Of a stretch of 64,000 nucleotides of DNA, positions 9,316 through 19,600 are shown piece by piece. Below the pieces are notes generated by a model that saw only the letters and a program-made list of their open reading frames with translations, was not told where the DNA came from and did not search any database. A program made the translations under genes and the position numbers. Positions within the stretch are counted from its first letter, which is position 1. Each line of letters starts with the position of its first letter. Source of the stretch: Rhizobium sp. Root1220. GTDB taxonomy: Bacteria; Pseudomonadota; Alphaproteobacteria; Rhizobiales; Rhizobiaceae. The stretch is from assembly GCF_001426265.1 (NCBI RefSeq), contig NZ_LMDG01000032.1:303900-367899 (forward strand), given 5' to 3'.

Positions 9316-11844
9316 TCAAGCGGCCGCATTTTCAACGATCATCAGCACGTGGTGGCCACTCAGGCTGATCGTCATTTCAAAGTGTTGATCTCTATCCATG
9401 TCGACTTCAACGAAGGTCTTTCCGAGTTCGTCCGTCCCCTCGTGGCGGATGCGGATAGGCAAATCTTCAATATCTCCCTGTTCTCCATAGACGTCCTCGA
9501 AACGGTCCTCGAGGCTGTCGATAACCTCTTCGAATATGTCATACCGCGACGTCTCGATGCGATCGCCGACCATGAAGTCGAGAATCTGATGCACAACGTC
9601 TGCGCTCGTGGTTCCCGGCGCCACATGAAACTGGAAGGTGTCATCGCCGCCGCCGCCGGTCAGGGTGACAGCCGTACCTCCAATGGTGACAACGTCGTTG
9701 CCTGCGCCCCCGACAACCTTTTCGAAGCCGTCAATGATATCCCGCCCGACGTCAAAGCCGGTCGCGGCTCCTGTTTGCAGGTTGATGAGAACGCCGTGGC
9801 CGGCTTGAGAGTAATCGAGCGTGTCAAAGCCTTCGCCGCCGGTATAGCAATCGTCCGCGCTGTCTGCCGAAGCCAGGACGACGTCGTCGCCCGCTCCACC
9901 GCACACGGTGTCACTGCCAAAGCCTGCGTCGAGAATATCGGCATCACCACTCCCAACAAGCCGGTCGTCGCCCGCGCCGGTTCTGATGACCTCGAAGCCG
10001 CGGACCATGTCGGTGCCGATCTCGGCGCCGGTCGCGTTGGCGGCGACGAGGTCGACGAACACGGACACCATGGCCGACGAATAGTCGAGTGTATCGATGC
10101 CGGCTCCTCCTTCGTATCGGTCGTTGGCACCGTCAAGATCCCCGACCACGGTGTCATTGCCGTTTCCTCCCGAAACGCTGTCCGCATTGCCGAGACCGGC
10201 GAGCACGTCGTCGCCGTCATTGCCGTGGATTTCCTCGGCGCGGTCGCTGCCGGTAACCTCGTCGTCACCGGACCCCGCCCGGATGACTTCAAAGTTTGAA
10301 ATTTGGTCGTCGCCGGCCTCCGCACTGGAAACACTGCCTGCGCCGAGATCGATGTCGATGGCCTGCATGAGCGCGGAATAATCGAGGGTGTCGATCTCGC
10401 TGCCGCCGTCATACCGATCGGCCGACTGGTCGGCGTCGCCTACGACCGTATCGTTGCCGTTGCCGCCGTCCACATCATCCGCCCCAGCGCCGCCGGAAAG
10501 CAGATCATTGCCGCCGCCGCCTTTCAGGACATCCTGCCCGGCGTGGCCAAAGACGACATCGTTACCATTTCCACCCTCGAGCGCATCGTTCCCGGCCTCA
10601 CCGTTCAGTGCGTCATCGCCATCGTCGCCGAGCAATCGGTCGTCGCCGTCGCCGCCGAACATGATGTCGTTGCCCAGACCACCGCTGATGAGATCATCCC
10701 CGGCGTCGCCAAAGAGGATATCCCTGCCATCATCGCCGAAGAGCCGGTCGTTTCCGGCGCCGCCCCAGATTTGGTCATCGCCGAGACCGCCGAAGACGGT
10801 ATCGTTACCGAGGCCGGCGAAAATCACGTCGTTTCCGAGGCCGCCAACGATGTTGTCGTTTCCGTCACCGCCGTTGACGGTATCGTTTCCGGCCCGTGCA
10901 TCGATGTTGTCGTTGCCGCCCCGTCCATCGATTTCATCGGCGCAGGCGGTGCCGAGCAGATTGTCGTCTCCGTCGGATCCGACGATCGGCGGCGGCTTGA
11001 CGACGGAGAACTGTGCGGTCTGCAGGACGGACAACTGCCCGTCGGTGATGATATAGGTGATCGTTACAGGACCGAGCGCGGCCGGGCTATAGGCCCAGCC
11101 CCCGCTGGTCTGGACAATACTGCCGGAGGAAACAGTCAGGTTTCTGATGGAAAGCGGATCCCCATCCAGATCCCAGGCGCCGCGCAGAAGATCCGCAAGA
11201 CCGATCAGGGCGACCGTGCATCCCGATACGTCGAGAAGCGAAACCGGTCCTGTGACTTGCGGCGCCCGGTTTGTCTGCCGGCTGTCGGGCCGCACTGCTG
11301 CCTCACTCGGAGGTGCATTTCTTTCGCTACTGCTTATGTTGTTGCGTCGCGGGTCGGGCTTGGCATGGTGCTGCCGATCCGGCGGGAACGTGCTCCAGGT
11401 GTTGTCATTGGAGGCATGGAACGACACGGAAATGCCGCCGAACCGTCTCAACAACGCTGAACTGGGAAGGTGCAGCTGTTGAAAGTCGATCGATGGCGTT
11501 TCGTCCACAGCATAGCCTACGCGATTGTGAAAATCGGTCTCCCTGACACCACCGGTTTTCTTTGAGGGTAGCGGTTCCCACTCATCGTTAAACGCGATGG
11601 CGTTGCTGGTTTCCTCGGGCGGCGCAACCCGATTTTCCTCGGGCGCGATGTTCGGCACCGCGTCATCGATCGGCTGCTGTTCCTGTTGTTTGCCCGACAA
11701 CGCCGTTTTCAGATAGAGGGCGAAGCCTGTTAGCAGAACGGTGAAGAACAGTGGCGCCTTGGACCGTTTCTCCTCGTTTTTCAGGAGATAGCGTTCGTAC
11801 TGGTCCTCTTGCTGCTCCGATTTCGTTCCTTTTACCTCGATCAT
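9316..11844 (-). CDS. RTX calcium-binding protein with N-terminal membrane anchor, encoded inside the T1SS operon
   Basis: 842 aa. A charged N-terminus (KNEEKRSK) precedes one hydrophobic segment, APLFFTVLLTGFALYLKTAL (about residues 29-49). By the positive-inside rule this puts the rest in the periplasm. Next come a Pro/Glu-rich linker, a cadherin-like module (about 205-285, with DGDPLSIRNL), and about 450 residues of RTX-type GGxGxDxxx repeats (about 288-735) interrupted by three RYxGGxGxDTLDYS segments. The C-terminus is acidic and not typical of an RTX secretion signal. Its ATG overlaps the ABC exporter stop (ATGA), with GAGGA seven bases upstream, so the two are translationally coupled. 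Most RTX exporter operons hold substrate, ABC protein and adaptor; an anchored RTX protein between the last two is unusual. It could be a periplasmic Ca-binding accessory factor or a substrate. Confidence 0.85.
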   Translation of the reverse strand: MIEVKGTKSEQQEDQYERYLLKNEEKRSKAPLFFTVLLTGFALYLKTALSGKQQEQQPIDDAVPNIAPEENRVAPPEETSNAIAFNDEWEPLPSKKTGGVRETDFHNRVGYAVDETPSIDFQQLHLPSSALLRRFGGISVSFHASNDNTWSTFPPDRQHHAKPDPRRNNISSSERNAPPSEAAVRPDSRQTNRAPQVTGPVSLLDVSGCTVALIGLADLLRGAWDLDGDPLSIRNLTVSSGSIVQTSGGWAYSPAALGPVTITYIITDGQLSVLQTAQFSVVKPPPIVGSDGDDNLLGTACADEIDGRGGNDNIDARAGNDTVNGGDGNDNIVGGLGNDVIFAGLGNDTVFGGLGDDQIWGGAGNDRLFGDDGRDILFGDAGDDLISGGLGNDIMFGGDGDDRLLGDDGDDALNGEAGNDALEGGNGNDVVFGHAGQDVLKGGGGNDLLSGGAGADDVDGGNGNDTVVGDADQSADRYDGGSEIDTLDYSALMQAIDIDLGAGSVSSAEAGDDQISNFEVIRAGSGDDEVTGSDRAEEIHGNDGDDVLAGLGNADSVSGGNGNDTVVGDLDGANDRYEGGAGIDTLDYSSAMVSVFVDLVAANATGAEIGTDMVRGFEVIRTGAGDDRLVGSGDADILDAGFGSDTVCGGAGDDVVLASADSADDCYTGGEGFDTLDYSQAGHGVLINLQTGAATGFDVGRDIIDGFEKVVGGAGNDVVTIGGTAVTLTGGGGDDTFQFHVAPGTTSADVVHQILDFMVGDRIETSRYDIFEEVIDSLEDRFEDVYGEQGDIEDLPIRIRHEGTDELGKTFVEVDMDRDQHFEMTISLSGHHVLMIVENAAA

Positions 11845-13607
11845 TCTGACATCCTCGATGTTAGACGCGAGCCAAGATGAGCCGTGTTGGCCGGCTGGCC
11901 GACATTGGTGGTGGATGCCGTGGGCCGGAGGATCTCGTCCTTCGGACCAAAGGCCACCATTTTGCCGTTTTGAATGACGGCGACGAGATCGACTGCAGCA
12001 AGTGCGCTCGGACGATGGGCGATGACGACCGCGATTCCGCCGCGTTCCCGGATAGCCTTGATCGTCTGTGTAAGCGCTGACTCACCCTCTCCATCGAGAT
12101 TAGAATTGGGTTCGTCCATTATGACGATAAAGGGCTTTCGGTAGAGGGCGCGGGCAAGCCCGATGCGTTGACGCTGACCAGCCGACAGCGATGCCCCTTG
12201 AGAACCAAGGGGGGTCCGGTAGCCATCCGGCATGCGGACGATCATCTCGTGGACACCGGTGATCTGGGCTGCGTCAACAATCGCGCGCGGGTCGGCATTC
12301 TGCTCAAGCCGTGCGATGTTTTCCTCGATGGTTGCATCGAGCAACGCCACGTCTTGCGGCAAGTAACCGATATGCTGCCCGAGATCTGCATCCGACCACT
12401 GGGTGAGCTCGGCATCGTCAAGCCGTACGCTGCCGCGAAGTGTGGGCCAGATACCGGTCAGCGCCCGTGCAAGCGTCGTCTTGCCGCCGCCGCTGGGGCC
12501 GATGATGCCAAGCGCCTGGCCTGCCGAAATCTCGAAGCTGACCTCACTCAACAACACCCGACCGGAGCCGGGCGCAGCCACCGTTATTTTTTCGACCTTG
12601 AGAGTACCGCACGGTGCGGGCAGGGCCATTGGCGTATCGACACCGGCGAGCGCCACAACGGTCTCCTTAAGCCTGTTGAACGCCGTGCGTGCGGCAACGA
12701 ATCCCTTCCAGTTGCCGATGGCAAGATCGACCGGGGCGAGCGCGCGGGCCGATGCGACGGATGCCGCGATAATCGCTCCGGCTGACAGTTCGCCCTGTAT
12801 CGTGAGCCAGGCACCGAGACCAAGGACCGCCGACTGCAGGATCATGCGAAGCACGCGGGACAAGGCCCCGAACGTGCCGCTGATATCGTTGGTGCGCGTC
12901 TGCAGATCGAGATGATCCTGATTGGCTCGATTGAAACGGTCTACCGCCCGACCCGCAAAGCCCATCGCCTTCAGCGTCTCTGCATTCCTGGCATTTGAAT
13001 CGGCGATCGTGTTTCTTTCGATGCCGGATTTGTGCGTGGCGCCCGCAAGCCTGCGTGTCATGAGCTCTGTCACGATGGCGAGGACGGACAGCACGAAGGC
13101 GCCGGCAAATGTCAGGGCGCCAAGATACGGGTGCAGGATATAGATGAATATCAGATAGAGCGGCATCCACGGCAGATCGAAGAGTGCAACAGGACCTTGA
13201 CTGCCGAGGAAGCTACGCACCGTATCGACGTCGCGGCCCCGCTCGAGGGACTCGGCCGTGGAAAAGCCGAAGCGCGGCATATCGATGGCAACCTGATGTG
13301 CAAGGGGGGCGATCTTGCTGTCCAGGCGAGCGCCCATGCGCACCAGGATTTGCGATCGGATGATGTCGAAAAGGCCCTGGAAAAGATAGAGGCCGACCGC
13401 CAGGGCGGACAGACCGAGAAGCGTCGGGACGCTCCCGCTCGTCAGGGCCCGATCATAAATTTGAAGCATGTAGAAAGAGCCGGTCAACGCGAGAACGTTG
13501 ATGATGCCGGAGGTGATGAAGAGGAAGCCGCCTATTCCTCGAAAGCCCTTCGTCAGTTTTTCGACGTTCCGGCGTTTGTTGCCTGTCAGGTTCGCTTTGG
13601 GACGCAT
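11841..13607 (-). CDS. PrtD-type type I secretion ABC exporter (permease/ATPase)
   Basis: 588 aa; exports RTX proteins in one step from cytoplasm to outside, together with HlyD and a TolC channel. No C39 domain, as usual for the PrtD/HasD class. Membrane part about residues 25-310, then the ATPase: Walker A GPSGGGKTT, Q-loop GYLPQDVALLD, signature LSAGQRQR, Walker B FIVIMDEPNSNLDGEG, and switch His in VIAHRPS. Position 13607 (MRPKAN) is taken as the start because the longer frame to 13658 would translate part of the hairpin; a start at 13634 (MNQLR) is possible. It lies downstream of the RTX peroxidase, its likely substrate, and overlaps the anchored RTX gene by four bases. Confidence 0.93.
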   Translation of the reverse strand: MRPKANLTGNKRRNVEKLTKGFRGIGGFLFITSGIINVLALTGSFYMLQIYDRALTSGSVPTLLGLSALAVGLYLFQGLFDIIRSQILVRMGARLDSKIAPLAHQVAIDMPRFGFSTAESLERGRDVDTVRSFLGSQGPVALFDLPWMPLYLIFIYILHPYLGALTFAGAFVLSVLAIVTELMTRRLAGATHKSGIERNTIADSNARNAETLKAMGFAGRAVDRFNRANQDHLDLQTRTNDISGTFGALSRVLRMILQSAVLGLGAWLTIQGELSAGAIIAASVASARALAPVDLAIGNWKGFVAARTAFNRLKETVVALAGVDTPMALPAPCGTLKVEKITVAAPGSGRVLLSEVSFEISAGQALGIIGPSGGGKTTLARALTGIWPTLRGSVRLDDAELTQWSDADLGQHIGYLPQDVALLDATIEENIARLEQNADPRAIVDAAQITGVHEMIVRMPDGYRTPLGSQGASLSAGQRQRIGLARALYRKPFIVIMDEPNSNLDGEGESALTQTIKAIRERGGIAVVIAHRPSALAAVDLVAVIQNGKMVAFGPKDEILRPTASTTNVGQPANTAHLGSRLTSRMSE

Positions 13608-13633
13608 GGAGTTCACCGCTCTTAGTTGATTCA

Positions 13634-13664
13634 TGCAGCATGCCGGCACCGCCGGCATGCTGCA
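13634..13664 (-). terminator. Perfect 14-bp hairpin between the peroxidase gene and its exporter gene
   Basis: TGCAGCATGCCGGC and its exact complement are separated by ACC, starting ten bases after the peroxidase stop codon. There is no following U-tract, so it is more likely a partial attenuator or a 3' stabilising structure than a full terminator. It would allow high expression of the secreted protein and lower expression of the exporter genes. Confidence 0.65.
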
Positions 13665-13673
13665 TTGCGCGAC

Positions 13674-16600
13674 TTACAGATCGAAATCCGAAGCGGTCAG
13701 GTTGTGATTGCCCTTGATGCTGAGCCGGAGCTCGGCAGCATTGTCGGCATCGACGCTTCCCTGGACGACTGTGTACTCGCCATCTACCCGGGTCTCATGA
13801 GTGACGATCAACTGTGCGGCACCAGACAGGTTTGATCCGGCAACAAGTGTGAACGACTGATTTCCGGCAAGCCCGTTGTTGGCATCGGTCGCACTCAGAT
13901 CGATCTTGTCTCCGGGCTGGAACCCTATGATCGTGTCACCGTCGGCGTCCGCTTCGGACAGGAACCGGAACTTGTCGTTGCCGGCACCACCATCGATGAC
14001 GTTGGCAGAGGCGTTCGCGATGATTGTATCGTTTCCGGACCCTGTCACGATGTTCTCGATGCCCCAGAGGGTATCGTCGCCCGATTGACTGCTCACGGCA
14101 CTGCCACGTGCCATGAACCCACTTCCGAGATCGACGGTCAGATTTGCCGTGATGGCCGCCATGTCGAGCGTATCGGTACCGGCATCGCCGTAGTAGGTGT
14201 CGTCGCCGTCACCGGTCTCCGCCACGAACATGTCGTTGCCGTCGCCACCATACGCCGTGTCGTTACCGAGACCGGTCTGGATCATGTCGTTGCCGCCATC
14301 GGCAAAGATACGATCGGCCCCGGCGTCGCCGTAGAGCATGTCATTGTCGTCCCCGCCGAAAATGTCATCATTTCCGGCTCCGCCGAAGACGATGTCGTTG
14401 CCAGCCCCGGCAACGATGAAATCGTCTCCGTCGTCGCCGCGGACGATGTCCGCACCGGCGGCAGCGATCACCGAGTCGTTGCCACCGAGCGCCAGGATCG
14501 TGTCACCGTTCGAGGTTCCCAGCAGAACGTCGGCAGCGACGGTGCCAACAACCGGGGCTCCGGTTGGCGTGCTCGGGGACGGCGGTGGCGTTTCAACTTC
14601 GCCATCTCCACCGCCATCCCCATCCCCACCCCCATCTCCGTCACCTGTGTCGGTGAATTCCGGCAGGCCGCCCTCACTTGTAAAGCGGATGCTGTGATTG
14701 GCGCTGGTCATCGTTGTCACGCCGTTTTCATCGGTCGTGGTCACATAGTCGTCAGGCGTCGTGCCGGCCGGAAGTTCGATCACGTCCTGGGGTCGCAGCG
14801 TTCCGACGATCGTGTCGTGGCCGCCGTTCGACTTGAACACGATCCGGTGCGCAGAACCCAGCGACGATATGTCGATCGTGTCGTCACCCGCCTCGCCATC
14901 GATGGTGATGGTGTTGAGACGAAGACTGGTGCCCGAGAAGTCGCCGATCACCTGGATGTTGTCGCCGCCCACCGTCGTGGTGCCACCAGCCGGATCCGAT
15001 CCGTTGATACGAATTTCCTCGATGTCGGTAAGCTCGGCGATCACGTTTGCAAACGCTGTACCGCCGCGGGTGATGACGATCTCCGGCGTTCTACCGGCAA
15101 AGCTGCTTAGGTTGTTGACGCCGACGGCGTCCCAAGCCGCAAGCGTGTAGATCCGGTAGGTCTCGGCGGTGCCGTTGCCGTTGATGACGAAGGTGTCACC
15201 ACCGGTCCCCTCGGTGCCCCCGTTTATCCGGTCAACGCCGTCCGAGTTCACGAGCGAGGCGGCTGTGGCGTTGTTGGCGTTCCAGATAATGGTGTCGTCG
15301 CCATCTCCGCCGTTCAGGATATCCGCACCCGGGCCACCGGTGCCGTTTAGTCCTCCACTTATGACATCGTTGCCACCACCACCGTTGACCGTATCATTCC
15401 CTGCCAAAGCATTGATCGTGTCCGCGTTAGCCGTACCGTTAAGCGTATCGTTATTCGCCGTGGCACCTGGCAGCACGGCTGCGGGCGGTCCCGCGAGGAT
15501 GAAGTCGCTCGCTGTAATGTTGGTCACATCGACTTCTTCGATACGGATCGTGCCGATGACTGCATTCGCCGCATCGCGGATGGTGATGAGGGTGTCGTCA
15601 GTTGCGCCGTCCTCGACGTCCGTCAGCTGGATGCGGGACGCGGCAGTTGTCCCGATGTTGGCGGCAGTCAGGCCGAAGGCGCTGAGATCGATCAGATCCT
15701 GCGTCGCCGCAGAGCCTCCGGTAGCGTCGAAGTTGTTGATCGTGTCAGCACCGAACCCGCTTGCCGTGTACCGCACGACGTCGTTGCCGTTGGCCACATT
15801 GATCGTGTCGTTGCCAGCACCACCGATTATGATGTCGGCGTCGGCACCGCCATCCAGCGCATCGTTGCCGATACCGCCTTCGAGCAGGTCGGCGCCGCCG
15901 CCACCGTTGATCGTGTCGTCGCCGCTGCCGCCAAACAGCTGGTTCGCTGCAGCGTTGCCGGTGATCACGTTGGCCAGGGCATTGCCGGTGCCGTTGATCG
16001 CTGCGGCTCCGGTGAGGGTAAGATTGTCGACGTCCGCCCCAAGCGTGTATGTCACGGACGCATTGACCAGGTCGGTGCCTTCATTCGCATCTTCATCGAC
16101 GATGTCGCCAGTGTTGTCGACGACATAGGTGTCGTCTCCAAGGCCACCGATCATCGTGTCGGCGCCCACCAGACCGTCGAGCACATCATTCAGATCACCG
16201 CCCTCGATCCGGTTGTTGAGTTCGTTGCCGGTACCGACAAACGGGTCAGCATCGACACCGGTATAGGTCAGGTTCTCGACGTTGGCCTTGCCGACCAAGC
16301 TGTAGGCTGCGGCAAGCGTCTCGACGGTGTCGACACCGCCGGCAGCACCCGCGGCCTCGACGATGATATCCTCGCCGGTCTCGTCGATATAGGTGTCGTT
16401 GCCGGCGCCGCCGACCAGCGTGTCGAGATCATCACCGCCATCGAGCGTGTCGTTTCCGCTGCCGCCGACGAGCAGATCCTCGCCAAGGCCACCATTGAGC
16501 GTATCGTTGCCGTCATGACCGAAGAGCAGATCGAAACCGTCATTGCCGGTCAGCGTATCGCCGCCGGTGGTGCCGGCCAGGGCCGTGTTGACGCCCGCCG

Positions 16601-19600
16601 CTGCCGTGCGGTCGCCGTTGTCGTCTGTGCTCAAGGCGTAGTCACCGGTGAGGACGTGGCCCTCGAAGGTGCTGCCGTTGAAGTTGATGAACTCCACCGC
16701 TTCGCCAGCCGTGTCGAAGTGATCGGTGACGGTGACCTGCTGGCCGTTGAACTGGATCACCAGATCGTCGTTGCCGCCACCGGTGGTCACTTCGAACATG
16801 TTGAGCCCGGTCAGTGCCGCCGGCAGCGCCGGTGGCACTGTACCGCCGACCGTGATCCGGTCGGTGCCGCTGGTCTCGTTGATGATGTCGATGCCATCAC
16901 CAAGGTTGATCACGTAGGTATCGTTACCTGCGCCACCGTTGAGTGTCTCCGCCGCGCCGGAGAAGGCGATCGTCAGGCTGTCGATCGCGACGTAGTCGAT
17001 AGGGTTGGCGCTATTGGCGTTGGTACCCGCAACGACGAACCTGATCGCCGAGTTGGCTCCGAACGGCCCCGTCAAGGGAGCGTTGGTGATCGATCCGTTT
17101 CCGGAATTGTTGTTGATGGTCTGGATCGTCTGGTTGAAGTTGACGCCATCGGCGGCGAACTGAACCGTGACCGTCTCACCTGCGTCGAAGCTGTTCTCGC
17201 TGTAGGTGTAGCTGATCGTGGCGCTGGCGGCGCCGGAGAGATTCACGCTTCGCGTGATCGTCGCGGTCCCGTTTCCGGCGTCAGTGTCGTCGTCGCGCAA
17301 CCTCAGTTGGTTGTTGTCGCTGTCGTCGATCCGGATCTGACCGGCCGTCGCGCTGCTCGTGTTGCCATTGTCGCCCGTTTCGACCCAGGACGATGTCCAC
17401 GGCGCCGTACCATTGCTGCCGTTCAGCACTGGGGTGGTGAAGTTATCGACATAGTTGCTCGATGTCGCCGCCGTGCTGGGACCGCCGACAAGGATGTCGT
17501 TGCCGTCGCCTGCGTTCAGGACGTCGTTGCCGCCCAGACCGAGCAGCAGGTCATCGCCGGTGGTGCCGTTGAGGACGTCGTTCCCAGCGGTGCCGACGAT
17601 CAGCCCGACCGTGCCGTCAGTGAATTGCAGCCGTTCGACACCGCTAAGCGTGTCCGAGCCGTCGAGGTTGAGCTCGGTGACGTCCGTGACCGTAACACGG
17701 CCGTCGGATGTGGCGCCGAAGGTATAGTCGGCGCGGGCACCCTGATACCTGGCAGTGTCGATGTCGCCCGTCGTGGTGTCGGTTCGGATGGTTCGGACGA
17801 TCGAGAGCTGGCCGGGATTGATCGTGCCATTGAACATGCGCGCCGCCAGCGCCGTCATGCTGTTGACCAATTCGAGTGGTGTGCCGGTATGGTCGACGTC
17901 ACCCGGTGCAAAAACGCCGATCTGTACGTCGAGCCACTTGTCGCCGTCGATGATGTCGTCGCCGGCGAGGCCCCTCATGATGTCACTGCCATCGCCGCCG
18001 AGGATGATGTCACCGGCGCTGTATTCGGTGACGCCGGCACCCAGGACTTCCTGCAGGCCCCTGATCAGGGCGATACCTTCGGCAGCGAGCGCGCTACCCT
18101 GGTAGCCTTCCGTGCCGCCCTGAGCAGCCGGCAGCCGCTCTGCCGCAAGGGTATTCGTGCCGCTGAGGATATCGTCGAAACGGGTGCCTGACAGGCCCTC
18201 GACCGATTCGTACTCATCGAGCGAGGCGTTCTGGGGCAGTGTCGGCGCCTCGTCGAACACGATCGGGATAGACAGATCGGCATTGACGAAGTTCGGGTTG
18301 TCCTTGTAGGTCGCCCAGTCGAAGCCGGACATGCCCACCATCTTGCCGCGGCCAGCGCTGCCGACGAAGATGTCGTCGCCGCCTTCGCCAATGAACTCGT
18401 CAAAGCCGCCATCGCCGAGAAATACGTCATGCCCGTCGATCGTGTCGTGCGAGAAGATTTCGTCGAAGTTATCGCCGGGTGCGCCGTCGAAGGTACCTGT
18501 CTCGATCCAGTCGTTGCCCTCGTTGCCGAGGATGCGCTCGGCGTTCTTGTTGCCGTAGATGAAGTCATTGCCGGTGCCGGCGAAGACTTCCGAGCCCATG
18601 TCCGTGCCCAGGAAGATGAAGTCCTGGCCGTCATTGCCCATAACCAGGTCAAGCCCTGGACCGGCGTGGACCACGTCATTGCCTTTGCCGGCCTTGATGT
18701 TGTCGTCGCCGCCGCTGTCGACGATGATATCGTCGCCGTCGCCGCCGTTGATGATGTCGTTGCCGAACCCACCTTCGAGCCGGTCATTGCCTCCGTCGCC
18801 GAAGAGGGTGTCGTCGCCGACGCCGGCAATAATGGTGTCATTGGCCTCAGTGCCGCCCATCACCACGTGGTCGCCGCCGGTGTAGCGCAGATAGTTTGTG
18901 TCCGCTCCCGGAGTCGCCGGGTTGTTGCGGATGACGAGCTGCGTCAGGATGCCTTCCCCGGTGGGATCGGTATTTTCCATGACTCCGTCGCCGTCAAGAT
19001 CGTTGAACTGCCGGGTCTGGTTGACCTCGAGGATAAGGCCGGGGGTGGAGAACACATCCGACGGCAGATGGGTCGCGTCGGTGTTGCGCATGATCATTGA
19101 GGCGAAGGAATTGTTCTCCATCTCGCCGAACAGGTGCAGGCCGTCGAGACGCTGCAGGTAGTAGAAGCGGTCGCCGCTCTGCAGCTTCTCCATCTGGGTT
19201 TCGAAGACGAAGTTGAAGGTCGAGCCGAGCATGCCGCCGAACGGCATGATCTCTTCGGCGAGGCCACCTATCCAGAGATCAACGAGATTGAGGCCGCCGA
19301 GATTGCCGGCATACTGTCCGGTGCCGTTGAGGAAGGCCTGCCGGTCCGCCTCGTCGAGTGGTGCCAGCGGTTGCAGGACGTTCAACTGGATGTCATCGAC
19401 CAGAATCTGGTTGCTGGTGCCGCCAGTCTGCTGGATTTCGATCCTCAGGGTCTGGCCGGCGAGGGCGCTCGCGATGGCGGCGGTCTGGAATGCTACTGTG
19501 GACCAGTTGCCATCGAGCGGCGCAGCAAGAGCTTGGGTTGCCAGTACGGTTCCGCCACTCGATACGAGCCTGGCGACGCCGCCGGGCCATACCGTATCGG

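Noticed and set aside
10300..11000. Short near-identical repeats resembling a CRISPR array
   Set aside because: The period is 27 bases (nine residues), in frame, with degenerate copies. This is the RTX coding repeat, with no constant repeat and unique spacer pattern.
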